Shown here piece after piece: positions 18,247 to 27,594 of a DNA stretch of 64,000 bases (position 1 is the stretch's first letter; each line of letters begins with the position of its first letter). Origin of the DNA: Bog-756 sp963725275 (GTDB taxonomy: Bacteria > Actinomycetota > Acidimicrobiia > Acidimicrobiales > RAAP-2); NCBI GenBank assembly GCA_963725275.1, contig CAVRXS010000003.1, positions 427,415-491,414 of the forward strand. The letters run 5' to 3'. A model generated the notes under the pieces. It had not been told where the DNA came from, ran no database searches, and saw only the letters and a list, made by a program, of their open reading frames with translations. The position numbers and the translations under genes are program-made.

Positions 18247-19188
18247 TCAGATCCCGCTGACCCGCGGCAGGACCTCCTCGGCGATGAGGGCCAGGTGTTC
18301 GAGATCGGAGAGGTCGAGGGTCTGCAGGTACATGCGGGAGGCGCCGCGGGCCGCAAACTCGCCCAGCCTCTCCACCAGGTCGTCCGGCGTGCCGCACAGC
18401 GCGTTGGCCCGGAGCTCGTCGACCTGCCGGCCGATGGCGGTTGCCCGTCGGGCGATCTCGGCATCGTCGGCGCCGCAGCAGACGGTCTGGGCGGATGAGT
18501 AGACGAGCGAGTCGGCATCGCGCCCGGCCACCCGACACGCCTCACGGACCCGGTCGAACTGCGCGCCGGTCACCTCCAGCGAGGAGAACGGGATGTTGAA
18601 CTCGGCAGCGTAGGTCGCCGCCAGCCGCGGCGTCCGGGTCTGCCCTCCACCACCCACGATGATCGGGGGCCCCGGTCGTTGGACCGGCTTGGGCAGGGCC
18701 GGGCAGTCCACCAGCGTGTAGTGGGCCCCCTCGAAGCCGAAGCGTTCGCCCACCGGTGTCGCCCACAGGCCGGTCAGGATGGCGAGCTGCTCGCCGAGGC
18801 GTTCGAACCGCTCGCCGAGGTCTGGGAATGGGATCCCGTAGGCCGTGTGTTCGTCGTCGAACCAACCGCTTCCGATCCCGAGCTCGACGCGGCCACCACT
18901 CATGGCGTCGACCTGGGCCACAGAGACGGCGAGCGGGCCGGGTAGGCGGAAGGTGGCCGAGGTCACCAGGGTCCCGAGCCTGATCCGCTCGGTCTCCCGT
19001 GCGATGCCCGCCAGGGTGACCCAGGAGTCGGTCGGGCCGGGCAGACCGGAACCCCCCATCGTGAGGAAGTGGTCGCTGCGGAAGAAGGCGTCGAATCCGT
19101 AGCGCTCGGCCGCCTGGGCCACGGCCAGCAGGTCGTCATAGGAGGCGCCGAATTGGGGCTCGGTGAAGATGCGGAGGTCCATGTGCAC
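18247..19188 (-). CDS. LLM-class (luciferase-like) F420-dependent oxidoreductase
   Basis: A 313-residue bacterial-luciferase-fold protein. FFRSDHFLTMGGSGLPGPTD, LGTLVTSATFRLPGPLAV and GGRVELGIGSGWFDDEHTAYG are hallmarks of actinobacterial F420-dependent LLM enzymes, and PGPPIIVGGGGQTRTPRLAA is the conserved C-terminal cofactor region. It would use reduced F420 or FMN to oxidise or reduce an organic substrate. Its 5' end overlaps the 3' end of the ComF-like gene by 53 bases on the same strand, an unusually long overlap, so a second start at 19182 or a later start is possible. Confidence 0.85.
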   Translation of the reverse strand: MHMDLRIFTEPQFGASYDDLLAVAQAAERYGFDAFFRSDHFLTMGGSGLPGPTDSWVTLAGIARETERIRLGTLVTSATFRLPGPLAVSVAQVDAMSGGRVELGIGSGWFDDEHTAYGIPFPDLGERFERLGEQLAILTGLWATPVGERFGFEGAHYTLVDCPALPKPVQRPGPPIIVGGGGQTRTPRLAATYAAEFNIPFSSLEVTGAQFDRVREACRVAGRDADSLVYSSAQTVCCGADDAEIARRATAIGRQVDELRANALCGTPDDLVERLGEFAARGASRMYLQTLDLSDLEHLALIAEEVLPRVSGI

Positions 19189-19912
19189 GGTCTAGTCCGA
19201 CACGGCGGCCGTCGCCGCCGCACGACGCTTCCGGTCCCGACGCGGGGAGCGCCCTGCCGACGGCCAACACCCCGACCACCCGGGCACCCGCCAGGCGCAA
19301 CGCGGCGGCCGCGCTCTGGGCCCGGGCCCCGGTCACGGTGCTGTCGTCGACGACGAGCACCCGCTGGCGGGCGAGCCAGGCGCGCTCGACCCCCGTAGCG
19401 ACGGCGAAACCCGCCCGGTCGGCCACGAGGTGGTCGAGCCTGCCGGTCCCACGGCCGAGCAGTCGCCGGTGGGCGGCGGCAAGGTCGGGGACCGCCTCGA
19501 TGAGGTGCTCGACCGGCGCCGTCCCGGGCCTGCAGGTCGAGGGTACCCCGGTGACCACCGTCCACGGCCCTGCTCCCCCGGCCACGACGGCCGCGCCGGA
19601 CGACGCGAGCCAGGCGCCGAGCAGGTCGGCGAGCTCGCCCCGGTACGCGGCGCGGGACTCGCCCGCAGGGTCGTCCTTGTAGCCACGGAGCAACCGGTGA
19701 GTCCGGTCGCCCAGCCGGTAGGTGACCACCACCGTGAGCCGGACCAGGGGGAGCCCCAGCTGCCCTGCGAGGACCCGGCAGCAGAAGCACACCTCGGTCG
19801 TTCCGGAATCCGACCGTCCACAGACGGTGCAGGTCTTGTCGCCGGCGGCGTTGGGCTGTGGCACGGCACTCCCGCAGGTCGCGGCATGTGGCCTCGGTCG
19901 CATCGGCGGCAC
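19136..19912 (-). CDS. ComF-like phosphoribosyltransferase family protein
   Basis: A 258-residue protein. It has an N-terminal cysteine pair set (CTVCGRS and CFCCRVLAG), a likely zinc finger, and a C-terminal type I phosphoribosyltransferase motif VLVVDDSTVTGARAQSAAAA that binds the PRPP phosphates. The middle contains HRLLRGYKDDPA, the ComF-like linker motif. ComF proteins are linked to DNA uptake or nucleotide handling. The last 50 residues look unconserved and lie where the gene overlaps the LLM gene, so the natural stop could have been lost upstream. Confidence 0.7.
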   Translation of the reverse strand: MPPMRPRPHAATCGSAVPQPNAAGDKTCTVCGRSDSGTTEVCFCCRVLAGQLGLPLVRLTVVVTYRLGDRTHRLLRGYKDDPAGESRAAYRGELADLLGAWLASSGAAVVAGGAGPWTVVTGVPSTCRPGTAPVEHLIEAVPDLAAAHRRLLGRGTGRLDHLVADRAGFAVATGVERAWLARQRVLVVDDSTVTGARAQSAAAALRLAGARVVGVLAVGRALPASGPEASCGGDGRRVGLDRAHGPPHLHRAPIRRLL

Positions 19913-19931
19913 AAGGGGGCCGCGAGTGGTG

Positions 19932-20366
19932 CTAGTCGCCCGGGGTCGGGTCGTCCGGGCGCTCGAGGAGGAAGGTGCCCGTCGAGCGGCTGATCAGCTC
20001 GGAGGCAGGGTCGGTGACGGTCGCCTCCGCATAGGCCACCTGACGGGCGAGACGCACGACCTCGCCCCGCAGGCGGTACGAGTCGCCCACCTTGGCCGGT
20101 CGCATGGTCTCGACCTTCATCTCCAAGGTCGCACGGGTGCGCGCCTTGCCGGGGAGGGCCGCGTTGATCGCGAAGTTCATGGCGGCGTCGAGCAGGAGCC
20201 CGTGCACGCCCGCCTGCACGATCCCACGGAGGTTGCCGGCCACCGCGGCCGGTGTGAACGACCCGTCCACCCAGCCGAGGTCCTCGCCGTCGACCCCATA
20301 GCCATCGAAGGACGCACCCACCGTCCCGATGAGCGGCATCCCTCCGTCGCCCAGCCAGCGATCCAT
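19932..20366 (-). CDS. Hotdog-fold thioesterase (PaaI-like)
   Basis: A 144-residue single hotdog domain. VQAGVHGLLLDAAMNFAINAAL is the long central helix with the acidic/His region used in PaaI-type thioesterases, and ATLEMKVETMRPAKVGDSY is the typical following strand pair. It would hydrolyse an acyl-CoA thioester in the cytosol, which fits the thiolase next door. The ATG at 20364-20366 is the chosen start; an in-frame GTG at 20387 is an alternative. Confidence 0.78.
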   Translation of the reverse strand: MDRWLGDGGMPLIGTVGASFDGYGVDGEDLGWVDGSFTPAAVAGNLRGIVQAGVHGLLLDAAMNFAINAALPGKARTRATLEMKVETMRPAKVGDSYRLRGEVVRLARQVAYAEATVTDPASELISRSTGTFLLERPDDPTPGD

Positions 20367-20633
20367 GTCCTTGATCCGGCCTGTCACGCATCCCGACGGT
20401 AGTGCGGGGATGGGACGGGAACGCGCTGTCGCAGCTCGAGAGCCGAGAAGTGCCTGGTGGGAACGTCGGAATGGCCCGCACCGACGGCCGGGGACCCGGG
20501 ACGGAGCGGTCGCTAGACTCCTCCATCGAGCAGTGCAGTCCCTGCTCGTGCGCCCGACGCCCCACTCACAGCACCACCGATCAGAGTACGGCCGGCAGGA
20601 TGAGCTCCGCCGGACCTCACAAGGAGATGCACC

Positions 20634-21815
20634 ATGACCAACGCCGTGATCATCGACGCAGTCCGCACCGCAGGGGGCAAGCGCAACGGCAAACTCCGCA
20701 ACTGGCACGCCGCCGACCTCGGCTCCGAGCCGCTCAAGGCGCTCGTGGAGCGCAACGATCTCGATCCGGCCCTGGTGGACGACGTGATCATGGGGTGCGT
20801 GATGCAGGTCGGCGAGCAGGCGCTCAACGTCGGGCGCAATGCAGCCCTGGCCGCCGGGTACCCGGAGTCGGTCCCCGGGACCACGATCGACCGCCAGTGC
20901 GGCTCGTCACAGCAGGCCATTCACTTCGCTGCCCAGGGTGTCATGGCCGGCGCCTATGACGTGGTCGTCGGCGGCGGTGTCGAGGTCATGACACGCACCC
21001 CGATGGGCTCGTCGGTCATCCGCGAGCTCGGGTTCCCCTTCGGACCTCGCATGATGCAGCGCTATGCCGAGCGGGGTGGTCTCGTCGGACAGGGCGAAGG
21101 CGCCGAGTTGATCGCCGAGCAGTGGGACCTCAGTCGCGACCAGCTCGACGAATTCTCGGTGCGTTCCCACCACCTCGCAGCGCAGGCCACTGCGGAGGGC
21201 CGCTTCGAGCACGAGATCATCCCTGTCGCCATAAAGGACGACGATCGCGCCGACACCGACGAGATGATCACGACCGACGAGGGCATCCGTCCGGATTCAT
21301 CGGTGGAGGTCCTCGCCAACCTCAAGCCGGCGTTCCGTGCCGAGGGCGGCCGGATCACCGCCGGAAACTCGTCGCAGATCAGCGACGGTGCGTCAGGCGT
21401 CCTCATCATGAGCGAGGAGAAGGCGGCTGCCCTCGGCCTCACCCCGCGTGCCCGTTTCCACACCTTCGCAGTCGTCGGCAGCGATCCGATCCTCATGCTC
21501 ACCGGACCGATTCCGGCCACACGGGCCGTGCTCGAGAAGGCCAAGCTGACCCTCGACGACATGGATGTCATCGAGATCAACGAGGCCTTCGCCTCGGTGC
21601 CCCTGGCCTGGGCCAAGGAGCTCGACGTCGACATGCACAAGGTCAACGTGAACGGCGGCGCGATCGCGCTCGGCCACCCGCTCGGCGCATCGGGTGCCAA
21701 GCTCATGGCCACGCTGGTGAACGAGCTCGAGCGCACGAACGGCCGCTACGGCCTGGTGACCATGTGCGAGGGCGGCGGCATGGCCAACGCCACCATCATC
21801 GAGCGCCTGGGCTGA
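20634..21815 (+). CDS. Acetyl-CoA acetyltransferase (thiolase)
   Basis: A 393-residue thiolase with all catalytic elements: the nucleophilic Cys89 in TTIDRQCGSSQQA, NEAFASVPLAWAKEL, the His in GGAIALGHPLGASGAK and the second Cys in TMCEGGGMANATI. An AAGGAG site just upstream supports the ATG at 20634. It cleaves 3-ketoacyl-CoA with CoA or condenses acetyl-CoA, and the sequence style matches thiolases used in lipid or steroid side-chain oxidation. The 240 bases upstream contain no other gene and probably hold its promoter. Confidence 0.9.
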   Translation: MTNAVIIDAVRTAGGKRNGKLRNWHAADLGSEPLKALVERNDLDPALVDDVIMGCVMQVGEQALNVGRNAALAAGYPESVPGTTIDRQCGSSQQAIHFAAQGVMAGAYDVVVGGGVEVMTRTPMGSSVIRELGFPFGPRMMQRYAERGGLVGQGEGAELIAEQWDLSRDQLDEFSVRSHHLAAQATAEGRFEHEIIPVAIKDDDRADTDEMITTDEGIRPDSSVEVLANLKPAFRAEGGRITAGNSSQISDGASGVLIMSEEKAAALGLTPRARFHTFAVVGSDPILMLTGPIPATRAVLEKAKLTLDDMDVIEINEAFASVPLAWAKELDVDMHKVNVNGGAIALGHPLGASGAKLMATLVNELERTNGRYGLVTMCEGGGMANATIIERLG

Positions 21816-21850
21816 CAGCCGGCGGGCACCGCCCGCCAGACAACAGCTCC

Positions 21851-22171
21851 CTAGTGGTATCTGGTGGCCATCATCAGCCCGGCGAAGATGGAGCCGATTG
21901 CGGCGATGAGCCAGAGATTGTTGACCCCGCCGGGGAGCGCCCCGCCGTAGTTGAGGATGACCACCAGGACGCCGAGCAGGAACAGCCCGATGATCGCGAT
22001 GCCCATCCATCTCGGGCTGCTCTTCACGCCCTTGGGGACCGGAGGGGTGTAGCGCTGGCTCTGGACCGACCCGGTCGAGGCCGCCGACTTCGACCCTGCC
22101 TTGGCGGAAGGGGTGGTCCGACCGCCCTTCTTCTGGGCCCTGCCCGGACCCTGCGTGGCCTTCGTTGCCAT
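21851..22171 (-). CDS. crgA: Cell-division protein CrgA
   Basis: A 106-residue protein. It has a basic, Lys/Ser/Thr-rich cytoplasmic N-terminus of about 50 residues, then two transmembrane segments (GIAIIGLFLLGVLVVILNYG and LWLIAAIGSIFAGLMMATRY) joined by a short periplasmic loop. The SPRWMG entry motif and terminal TRYH match CrgA. In actinobacteria it recruits septal peptidoglycan synthases to FtsZ/FtsI. Its position beside pabA/trpG and pknB is the same as in Mycobacterium tuberculosis. Confidence 0.85.
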   Translation of the reverse strand: MATKATQGPGRAQKKGGRTTPSAKAGSKSAASTGSVQSQRYTPPVPKGVKSSPRWMGIAIIGLFLLGVLVVILNYGGALPGGVNNLWLIAAIGSIFAGLMMATRYH

Positions 22172-22247
22172 AGGCGAAGGATAGCCACCCCGGAGGTGCG
22201 GTTGCGACGCCGGGGCGTGCCGGACCGACCGGTACCATTCGGGAGCC

Positions 22248-22829
22248 ATGGCGACCCGCGTGCTGGTGATCGACAATTACGACTCCTTCGTCTACAACCT
22301 CGTCCAGGAGCTCGGCGAGCTGGGTGCCGATCCGATCGTGCACCGCAACGACGCCATCGACGTGGCCGGCATCCGGGCGGCCGCCCCCGACGCCATCCTC
22401 ATCTCGCCGGGGCCCGGACGCCCCGAGAGCGCCGGCATCAGCATGGACGTGATCCGCGAGCTCGCCGGGGAGTGCCCGATCCTCGGGGTCTGCCTCGGTC
22501 ATCAGGCGCTCGGTCAGGTCTTCGGAGGCGAGGTCGTGGCAGCCCCAACGCTCATGCACGGCAAGACGTCGGGCATCCACCATCGAGGGGTGGGGGTCTT
22601 CACCGGGCTGCCCGATCCGTTCGTGGCCACCCGCTACCACTCACTGATCGTCGAGCGCTCCACCCTCCCCGACGTCTTGGAGGTCACCGCCGAGACCTCG
22701 GACGGCGTGATCATGGGACTGCGTCACCGCACCCTCGACGTGGAGGGCGTCCAGTTCCACCCCGAGTCGTTCCTCACCCCGAGCGGCCCGTCCCTACTCG
22801 CGAACTTCCTCGCGTGGGCTGCACGCTGA
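22248..22829 (+). CDS. trpG: Glutamine amidotransferase subunit of anthranilate/aminodeoxychorismate synthase
   Basis: A 193-residue class I glutamine amidotransferase. It begins with LVIDNYDSFVYNLVQELGELG, has the nucleophile Cys near residue 82 in LGVCLGHQALGQVFGG, and the His-Glu pair in GVQFHPESFLT. It releases ammonia from glutamine for the chorismate-using partner subunit (TrpE or PabB), which is not in the window. Sequence alone does not separate TrpG from PabA. The gene sits between crgA and pknB, as trpG does in mycobacteria. Confidence 0.87.
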   Translation: MATRVLVIDNYDSFVYNLVQELGELGADPIVHRNDAIDVAGIRAAAPDAILISPGPGRPESAGISMDVIRELAGECPILGVCLGHQALGQVFGGEVVAAPTLMHGKTSGIHHRGVGVFTGLPDPFVATRYHSLIVERSTLPDVLEVTAETSDGVIMGLRHRTLDVEGVQFHPESFLTPSGPSLLANFLAWAAR

Positions 22830-22870
22830 AGGGCTGACCGCCACCGGAACGACGCGACACGCAGTTACCG

Positions 22871-24682
22871 TCAGCCGTTGTGCCCGTTGCCGTTGCCGGT
22901 GCCGCCCGGATTCGCGGTGGTCGAGGTCGAGGTCGGGGCGGTGGTCGTGGTGGTGCTGGACGGTGTCGTCGTCGTGGAGGGCGCCGGGCCCGAGGAGACC
23001 GCAATATCGACCGGGCTGTCCGGTGGGACCGACGCTCCGGCTCCGGGGTTCGAGGCGACGACCACACCGGGCGGGTACTGGGAGGCCTGCGAGGAGACGT
23101 TGCCCACCCGAAGGCCGTAACTGCCGAGGGTCTGCCCGGCCACCGTCTGCGAGAGGCCGATGAGCGACGGCACGGTCACGTTCGCAGGACCCGACGACAC
23201 AGTGAGGGTGACCGTCCCGCCGGCGTTGACCGTGGTGCCGGAACTCGGGTTGGTGCTGAGGACGATGCCCTGCTGAGCCGTGCTGGTCCGGGTGACCACC
23301 GTGTATTGCAGCCCCGCGCTCTGCAGGATGGCCTCTGCGTTGGTCTGGGTGGTGTTGGTCAACCCGTCCGGCACGGTGACCTGCTGGGGTGGGGCGACCT
23401 TGGCGATCTTCAGGGTCACGGTGTCCCCCTTCTTGACCAGGGCACCTCCCGCGGGATTGGTCGAGATGACCGTGCCCGGGGCATCGCTCGAGACCTGCTT
23501 GGTATTGACCACCTGCAGCCCGTCGCCCGTGAGGGTGGCGGTCGCCACCGCCTGTTGCTGGCCGACCACCGACGGGAGGTTGAACGACGCGCTGCCTCCG
23601 AGGTAGCCGAGGTTGCGGGCGAGGAGGACCCCGGCGCCGGCGAGGAGCACCAGGAGGACGGCGAGGGCGATCGCATAGTTTCGGGTCCGGTTGCTCGATC
23701 CTTCATCGGGGGGTTCGGCCTGATCGCCCCCGACCGTCGAGACCGCCCGCGTGTCGTCGGCCGCCAGATAGGAGGCGACGGTGGCGGTGCCCGCGGCAGC
23801 GGCCATGAGCGAGGTGGTGTCGTCTCCGGCGAGCACGCTGCGCCCCTCGGTGAAACGGAGCAGGTCGGCGCGGAGGTCCTCGGCCGTCTGGTAGCGGTGG
23901 GCCGGATCCTTTGCCATCGACTTGAGGATGATGGCCTCGAAGGTCGCCGGGATGGTCGGGTTGAGCTCGCGGGGGGCCGGGGGACTGTCGCGCACGTGCT
24001 TCGAGGCCACCGCCACCGGCGACTCGCCGAGATAGGGGGGACGACCGGTCACCATCTCGAAGAGGACCACACCGAGGGAGTAGATGTCACTGCGGGCGTC
24101 GACCCCGATGCCCTCGGCCTGTTCGGGTGAGAAGTAGGTGGCCGTGCCCATCACCGCGCCGGTCTGGGTAAGGCTCTCCTCGGTGTTGATTGCCCTCGCT
24201 ATCCCGAAGTCGGTCACCTTGACGTGGCCGTCGTCTGTGATCAGTACGTTTCCTGGTTTGACGTCGCGGTGGACGACCAGGTGCTTGTGCGCGTACCCGA
24301 GCGCGGCCGCCACGTGTGCGCCGATGTCTGCGGTCCGCTCCGCCGAGAGGGGGCCGGCCGACCTCAGGATGGACGAGAGCGGGCGGCCGTCGATGAACTC
24401 CATGACGATGAAATAGGTCCCGCCGTCCTCACCCCAGTCGAAGACCGGGACGATGTTGGGATGGGAGAGGTTGGCCGCGGCCCGTGCCTCCCGCTTGAAC
24501 CGGTCCACGAAGGAGCGGTCGACCGACAGCTCGGGGAAGAGCACCTTGAGCGCAACCGGTCGGTCGAGCAACCGGTCGTGGGCACGGTAGACCTCCGCCA
24601 TGCCTCCGCGCGCGATGAGATGGCTGAGTTCGTAGCGCTCGGAGAAGACGCGTGGCGCCTGGGTGGGGTCCATGTGGGTCAA
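22871..24682 (-). CDS. pknB: Serine/threonine protein kinase with PASTA repeats
   Basis: A 603-residue transmembrane kinase. Residues 17-275 are the kinase domain: glycine loop LIARGGMAEVYRAHD, catalytic HRDVKPGNVLI, DFG in VTDFGIARAI, and an activation loop with GTATYFSPEQAEG. A transmembrane helix (YAIALAVLLVLLAGAGVLLA) follows, then three extracellular PASTA domains of about 66 residues each and a Ser/Thr/Pro/Gly-rich tail. It should sense muropeptides or lipid II and phosphorylate cell-division and cell-wall proteins. It is the last gene of the fhaA-fhaB-pstP-pbpA-pknB cluster. Mycobacterial PknB has four PASTA units; three are seen here. Confidence 0.93.
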   Translation of the reverse strand: MTHMDPTQAPRVFSERYELSHLIARGGMAEVYRAHDRLLDRPVALKVLFPELSVDRSFVDRFKREARAAANLSHPNIVPVFDWGEDGGTYFIVMEFIDGRPLSSILRSAGPLSAERTADIGAHVAAALGYAHKHLVVHRDVKPGNVLITDDGHVKVTDFGIARAINTEESLTQTGAVMGTATYFSPEQAEGIGVDARSDIYSLGVVLFEMVTGRPPYLGESPVAVASKHVRDSPPAPRELNPTIPATFEAIILKSMAKDPAHRYQTAEDLRADLLRFTEGRSVLAGDDTTSLMAAAAGTATVASYLAADDTRAVSTVGGDQAEPPDEGSSNRTRNYAIALAVLLVLLAGAGVLLARNLGYLGGSASFNLPSVVGQQQAVATATLTGDGLQVVNTKQVSSDAPGTVISTNPAGGALVKKGDTVTLKIAKVAPPQQVTVPDGLTNTTQTNAEAILQSAGLQYTVVTRTSTAQQGIVLSTNPSSGTTVNAGGTVTLTVSSGPANVTVPSLIGLSQTVAGQTLGSYGLRVGNVSSQASQYPPGVVVASNPGAGASVPPDSPVDIAVSSGPAPSTTTTPSSTTTTTAPTSTSTTANPGGTGNGNGHNG

Positions 24683-24750
24683 AGCCTATGCCTGCATTCG
24701 CTCGGTGCCGGGGTTCTGATCGGTCGTCAATCGGGTACGTCGGTACTGCG

Positions 24751-26256
24751 TCATGGCGTCGCCGCCAGGGCGTCGCCGAGAATGGCCTTGGTGGGAGGGC
24801 CGGAGATTTCGGCGCCGGTCGAGCTGGGGATCTGGTTCGGCACAGCCACCGCCACGGCCACCCGCGGGTCGTTGGCGGGTGCGAAGGCGATCATCCAGTC
24901 GTTGGTCAGAGGCTGACCGAAGGCACCCGAGGTCTCGGCGGTGCCGGTCTTGGCCGCCACGTTCCAGGACGGCGGGAACACTCCTGCAGCCGTCCCACCC
25001 GGCTCTGTCACTGCTTTCATCAACTGGGTCACCGCGGCAGCGGTGAGAGGGCTGGTCGCTGTCAACCAGGGCTTGGGCTGGTAGGTCGTGACCAGGTTGC
25101 CCTGCGAGTCTCGGATCTGTTGCATGACGTGGGGAGTCATGATGATCCCGTCGTTGGCGAAGCCGGCCGCGACGAGGGCCATCTGCAACGGGGTGGCGAC
25201 GACGTTCTGCTGACCGAAGGCGGAGTACGCCTGGGACGGCTTGTTGAGATCGAACAGGGTCCCCGACGGGAATGCCGACACGTTTGCACCGGTGAGATCG
25301 ATCGGGGGGACCTGGTTGAAGCCGAAGGCTTGCGCCTCGGCGGTCAGGCTCGCGCCACCGAGGTCCATCCCGAGCTGGGCGAACGCGGTGTCGCAGGACG
25401 CAGGAAGCGTGACGGTGATGGTCCCGCCGCACGACTCCGGGCCCTGTGGCGTATTGAGGCCGTAGTTGCAGAGCTTCTTGTCCGACTGCGGGAGAGGGAT
25501 GCACGTTGCCTTGGGAATGTCGAGCTTGGCCAGAGCAGGCTGGTGGTCGTAGACGGCAGCGGAGGTCACGGTCTTGAAGGTCGATCCAGGCAGGAAGCCG
25601 GCCTGGAACGTGCGAGACACCAGGGAGCTCTGAGGGCCGCCCTGATTGGCCAGCGCATACGCGTAATCCACGGTTGCAGGGTTCTGCGAGGCGAGGGGAG
25701 TCGGGTTGAACGTCGGATTGCCGTACATGGCCTCGATGGCACCGGTCTTCACGTTGATGACCACCGCGCCGACCTGGGGCGCGCTTCCGTTTCGATTGAT
25801 GCCATCAACGATGCCGGCCACCTGCAGCTGAAGTGACGAGTTGATGGTCAGGGTCACATTGTCGGTGGTGGTCCGGTTGACCAGCAGGTCTCGCAGGGTC
25901 TTTGCCGGCCGGGTGTGGGACTCGAGGTACTGGTTGTACTCGGCTTCGACGCCGGTGCGGGTGCCGAAGATGGTGTCGTACCCGACGATCTGTGAGAAGA
26001 GGGTCGCGGTCGCGGGGTTGTAGACCCGCTGGTACTTGTACGTGCCGGTCGAGGGAACGGAACTGGCCAGCACGACGCCGTCAGCGGACAGGATGTCGCC
26101 GCGGGGCTGGCTGCGGGCGACCGCGATCACGTGAGGGTTCTCCGGGTTGTTGGCCAGCGAGTTGGCATCGAGGATCTGGATGTGGTTGAGCTGCACGAAC
26201 AGGGCCGCAAAACAGACGATCATCGCGATGCCCAGCCGGCGGATGCGTCGTTCCAT
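24751..26256 (-). CDS. pbpA: Class B penicillin-binding protein (PbpA type)
   Basis: A 501-residue transpeptidase. A single N-terminal membrane anchor (residues 6-25) is followed by the dimerisation domain with SQPRGDILSADGVVLA, then the penicillin-binding domain with SxxK in LPGSTFKTVTSAA and KTG in AAKTGTAETSG. The SxN position is not obvious; YSAFGQQN is the likely region. It crosslinks peptidoglycan during elongation or division. The ATG overlaps the TGA of pstP by one base (TGATG), so the two are translationally coupled. In relatives a rodA/ftsW gene normally separates them; here there is none. Confidence 0.92.
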   Translation of the reverse strand: MERRIRRLGIAMIVCFAALFVQLNHIQILDANSLANNPENPHVIAVARSQPRGDILSADGVVLASSVPSTGTYKYQRVYNPATATLFSQIVGYDTIFGTRTGVEAEYNQYLESHTRPAKTLRDLLVNRTTTDNVTLTINSSLQLQVAGIVDGINRNGSAPQVGAVVINVKTGAIEAMYGNPTFNPTPLASQNPATVDYAYALANQGGPQSSLVSRTFQAGFLPGSTFKTVTSAAVYDHQPALAKLDIPKATCIPLPQSDKKLCNYGLNTPQGPESCGGTITVTLPASCDTAFAQLGMDLGGASLTAEAQAFGFNQVPPIDLTGANVSAFPSGTLFDLNKPSQAYSAFGQQNVVATPLQMALVAAGFANDGIIMTPHVMQQIRDSQGNLVTTYQPKPWLTATSPLTAAAVTQLMKAVTEPGGTAAGVFPPSWNVAAKTGTAETSGAFGQPLTNDWMIAFAPANDPRVAVAVAVPNQIPSSTGAEISGPPTKAILGDALAATP

Positions 26257-27593
26257 CAAGGTGCCTTCGTCGTGGCCGGTGCGGAGCCGGCCTTGGCCGG
26301 CGCCGTCGTGGTCGTGGACGCGGCCGTGCCAGCCGCGGCGCAGCCCAGCGGGTTGACGGTCGGGTTCTGCTGACACTGAGTCTGCACGAGGTTGTTCACG
26401 TAGGTCTGGGCATCGGCCACCGACGACTTCTCGACCCCGGCCTGGACCGCAGGGACGTAGTACGCCGGGATGTCGGCGGTTGTGACGCCGGTCGCTGCGT
26501 CCTTCACCGGGTGGTACCAGAGGAATCCGCCGATGCGCCCCTGATAGATCACCAACTCGTTCCCCTTGGCCTGGACGAAGTACGAGTTGGTGTCATACCA
26601 CTTGAGCGCGAACAGTCCCCCTGCCACGATCGCTCCCAGGACGACGAAGAACAGGATCGTCCGCAGGGTGACCACCCGTCGGCCGCGCGCTGCACGGCGG
26701 GCGCGCCGCTTGGCCCTCCGGCGGTCGCGCCACTTGGGCTTGAGCGGTTCGGGACCGGAGAGGCTCTCGACCGGTTCCTCGGGCGCTCCGTCGTCCGTGC
26801 TCGCCGGTACCAGCTCGCTCTGGAAGTCCGGTGTCACGGCAGCCACGGCAGATTCGTTGTCGGCGTCGTCCTCGCCCACCACGACGTCGATGACGACGAC
26901 GGTGATGTTGTCGCTCCCGCCGTGGGTGCGGGCAGCTCGAACCAGCAGGTCGGCCGCGGTCTGGGGGTCGGGGACCGTGGCAAGGACCTCGCTGATCTGT
27001 TCAGGCTCGAGCTCGTTGGTGAGGCCGTCGCTGCAGAGCAGGAAGCGATCCCCCCTGACCGGCTGGATGCGCCAGAGATCAACCGCCACATCGGCGGAGA
27101 CGCCCAGAGCCCTGGTCAGGATGTGCCGGTGGGGATGGACCGAGGCCTCGGCAACGGTCAGCTCACCGGTCCGGACCATCTCCTCGGCCAGGCTGTGATC
27201 GGTGGTGATCTGGGTCAGCTCCCCCTCGTGGAAGCGGTAGGAGCGGGAGTCCCCGACGTTGACCAGGGCCAGGACATCCCGCCCGGCCTCGTTGACCAGG
27301 GCGGCGGCCGTCATCGTGGTGCCCATCCCGCGAAGCTCGGGGTTCTCGAGGCTGCGCTCCCACACCACGGTGTTGGCCTGGGAGACCGCCTCACTGAGGC
27401 CGGCCCCGGTTGGTTGGCGGCCGAAGGAGACGGACAGGGTGTCCACCGCCAGACGGGCAGCCACCTCACCGCCGGCATGCCCGCCCATCCCATCGGCCAC
27501 TGCGAACAGCGTCGGGGATTCGACGGCCAGGTCCTGATTGACCGAGCGGACCAGGCCGGTGTCGGTCGCCGATCCCGATCGGAGCAGGGTCAT
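26256..27593 (-). CDS. pstP: PP2C-family serine/threonine phosphatase with membrane anchor
   Basis: A 445-residue PPM phosphatase. The cytoplasmic domain (about 1-240) has RSVNQDLAV, the metal-binding VADGMGGHAGGEVAA, VGDSRSYRF, LCSDGLTNEL and GGSDNITVVV in canonical order. After an acidic linker and a strongly basic patch there is one transmembrane segment (TILFFVVLGAIVAGGLFALK) and an extracellular domain of about 110 residues ending in a Thr/Ala/Pro-rich tail. It reverses phosphorylation by PknB. The start at 27593 lies one base after the fhaB stop codon. Confidence 0.92.
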   Translation of the reverse strand: MTLLRSGSATDTGLVRSVNQDLAVESPTLFAVADGMGGHAGGEVAARLAVDTLSVSFGRQPTGAGLSEAVSQANTVVWERSLENPELRGMGTTMTAAALVNEAGRDVLALVNVGDSRSYRFHEGELTQITTDHSLAEEMVRTGELTVAEASVHPHRHILTRALGVSADVAVDLWRIQPVRGDRFLLCSDGLTNELEPEQISEVLATVPDPQTAADLLVRAARTHGGSDNITVVVIDVVVGEDDADNESAVAAVTPDFQSELVPASTDDGAPEEPVESLSGPEPLKPKWRDRRRAKRRARRAARGRRVVTLRTILFFVVLGAIVAGGLFALKWYDTNSYFVQAKGNELVIYQGRIGGFLWYHPVKDAATGVTTADIPAYYVPAVQAGVEKSSVADAQTYVNNLVQTQCQQNPTVNPLGCAAAGTAASTTTTAPAKAGSAPATTKAP

Positions 27594-27594
27594 G

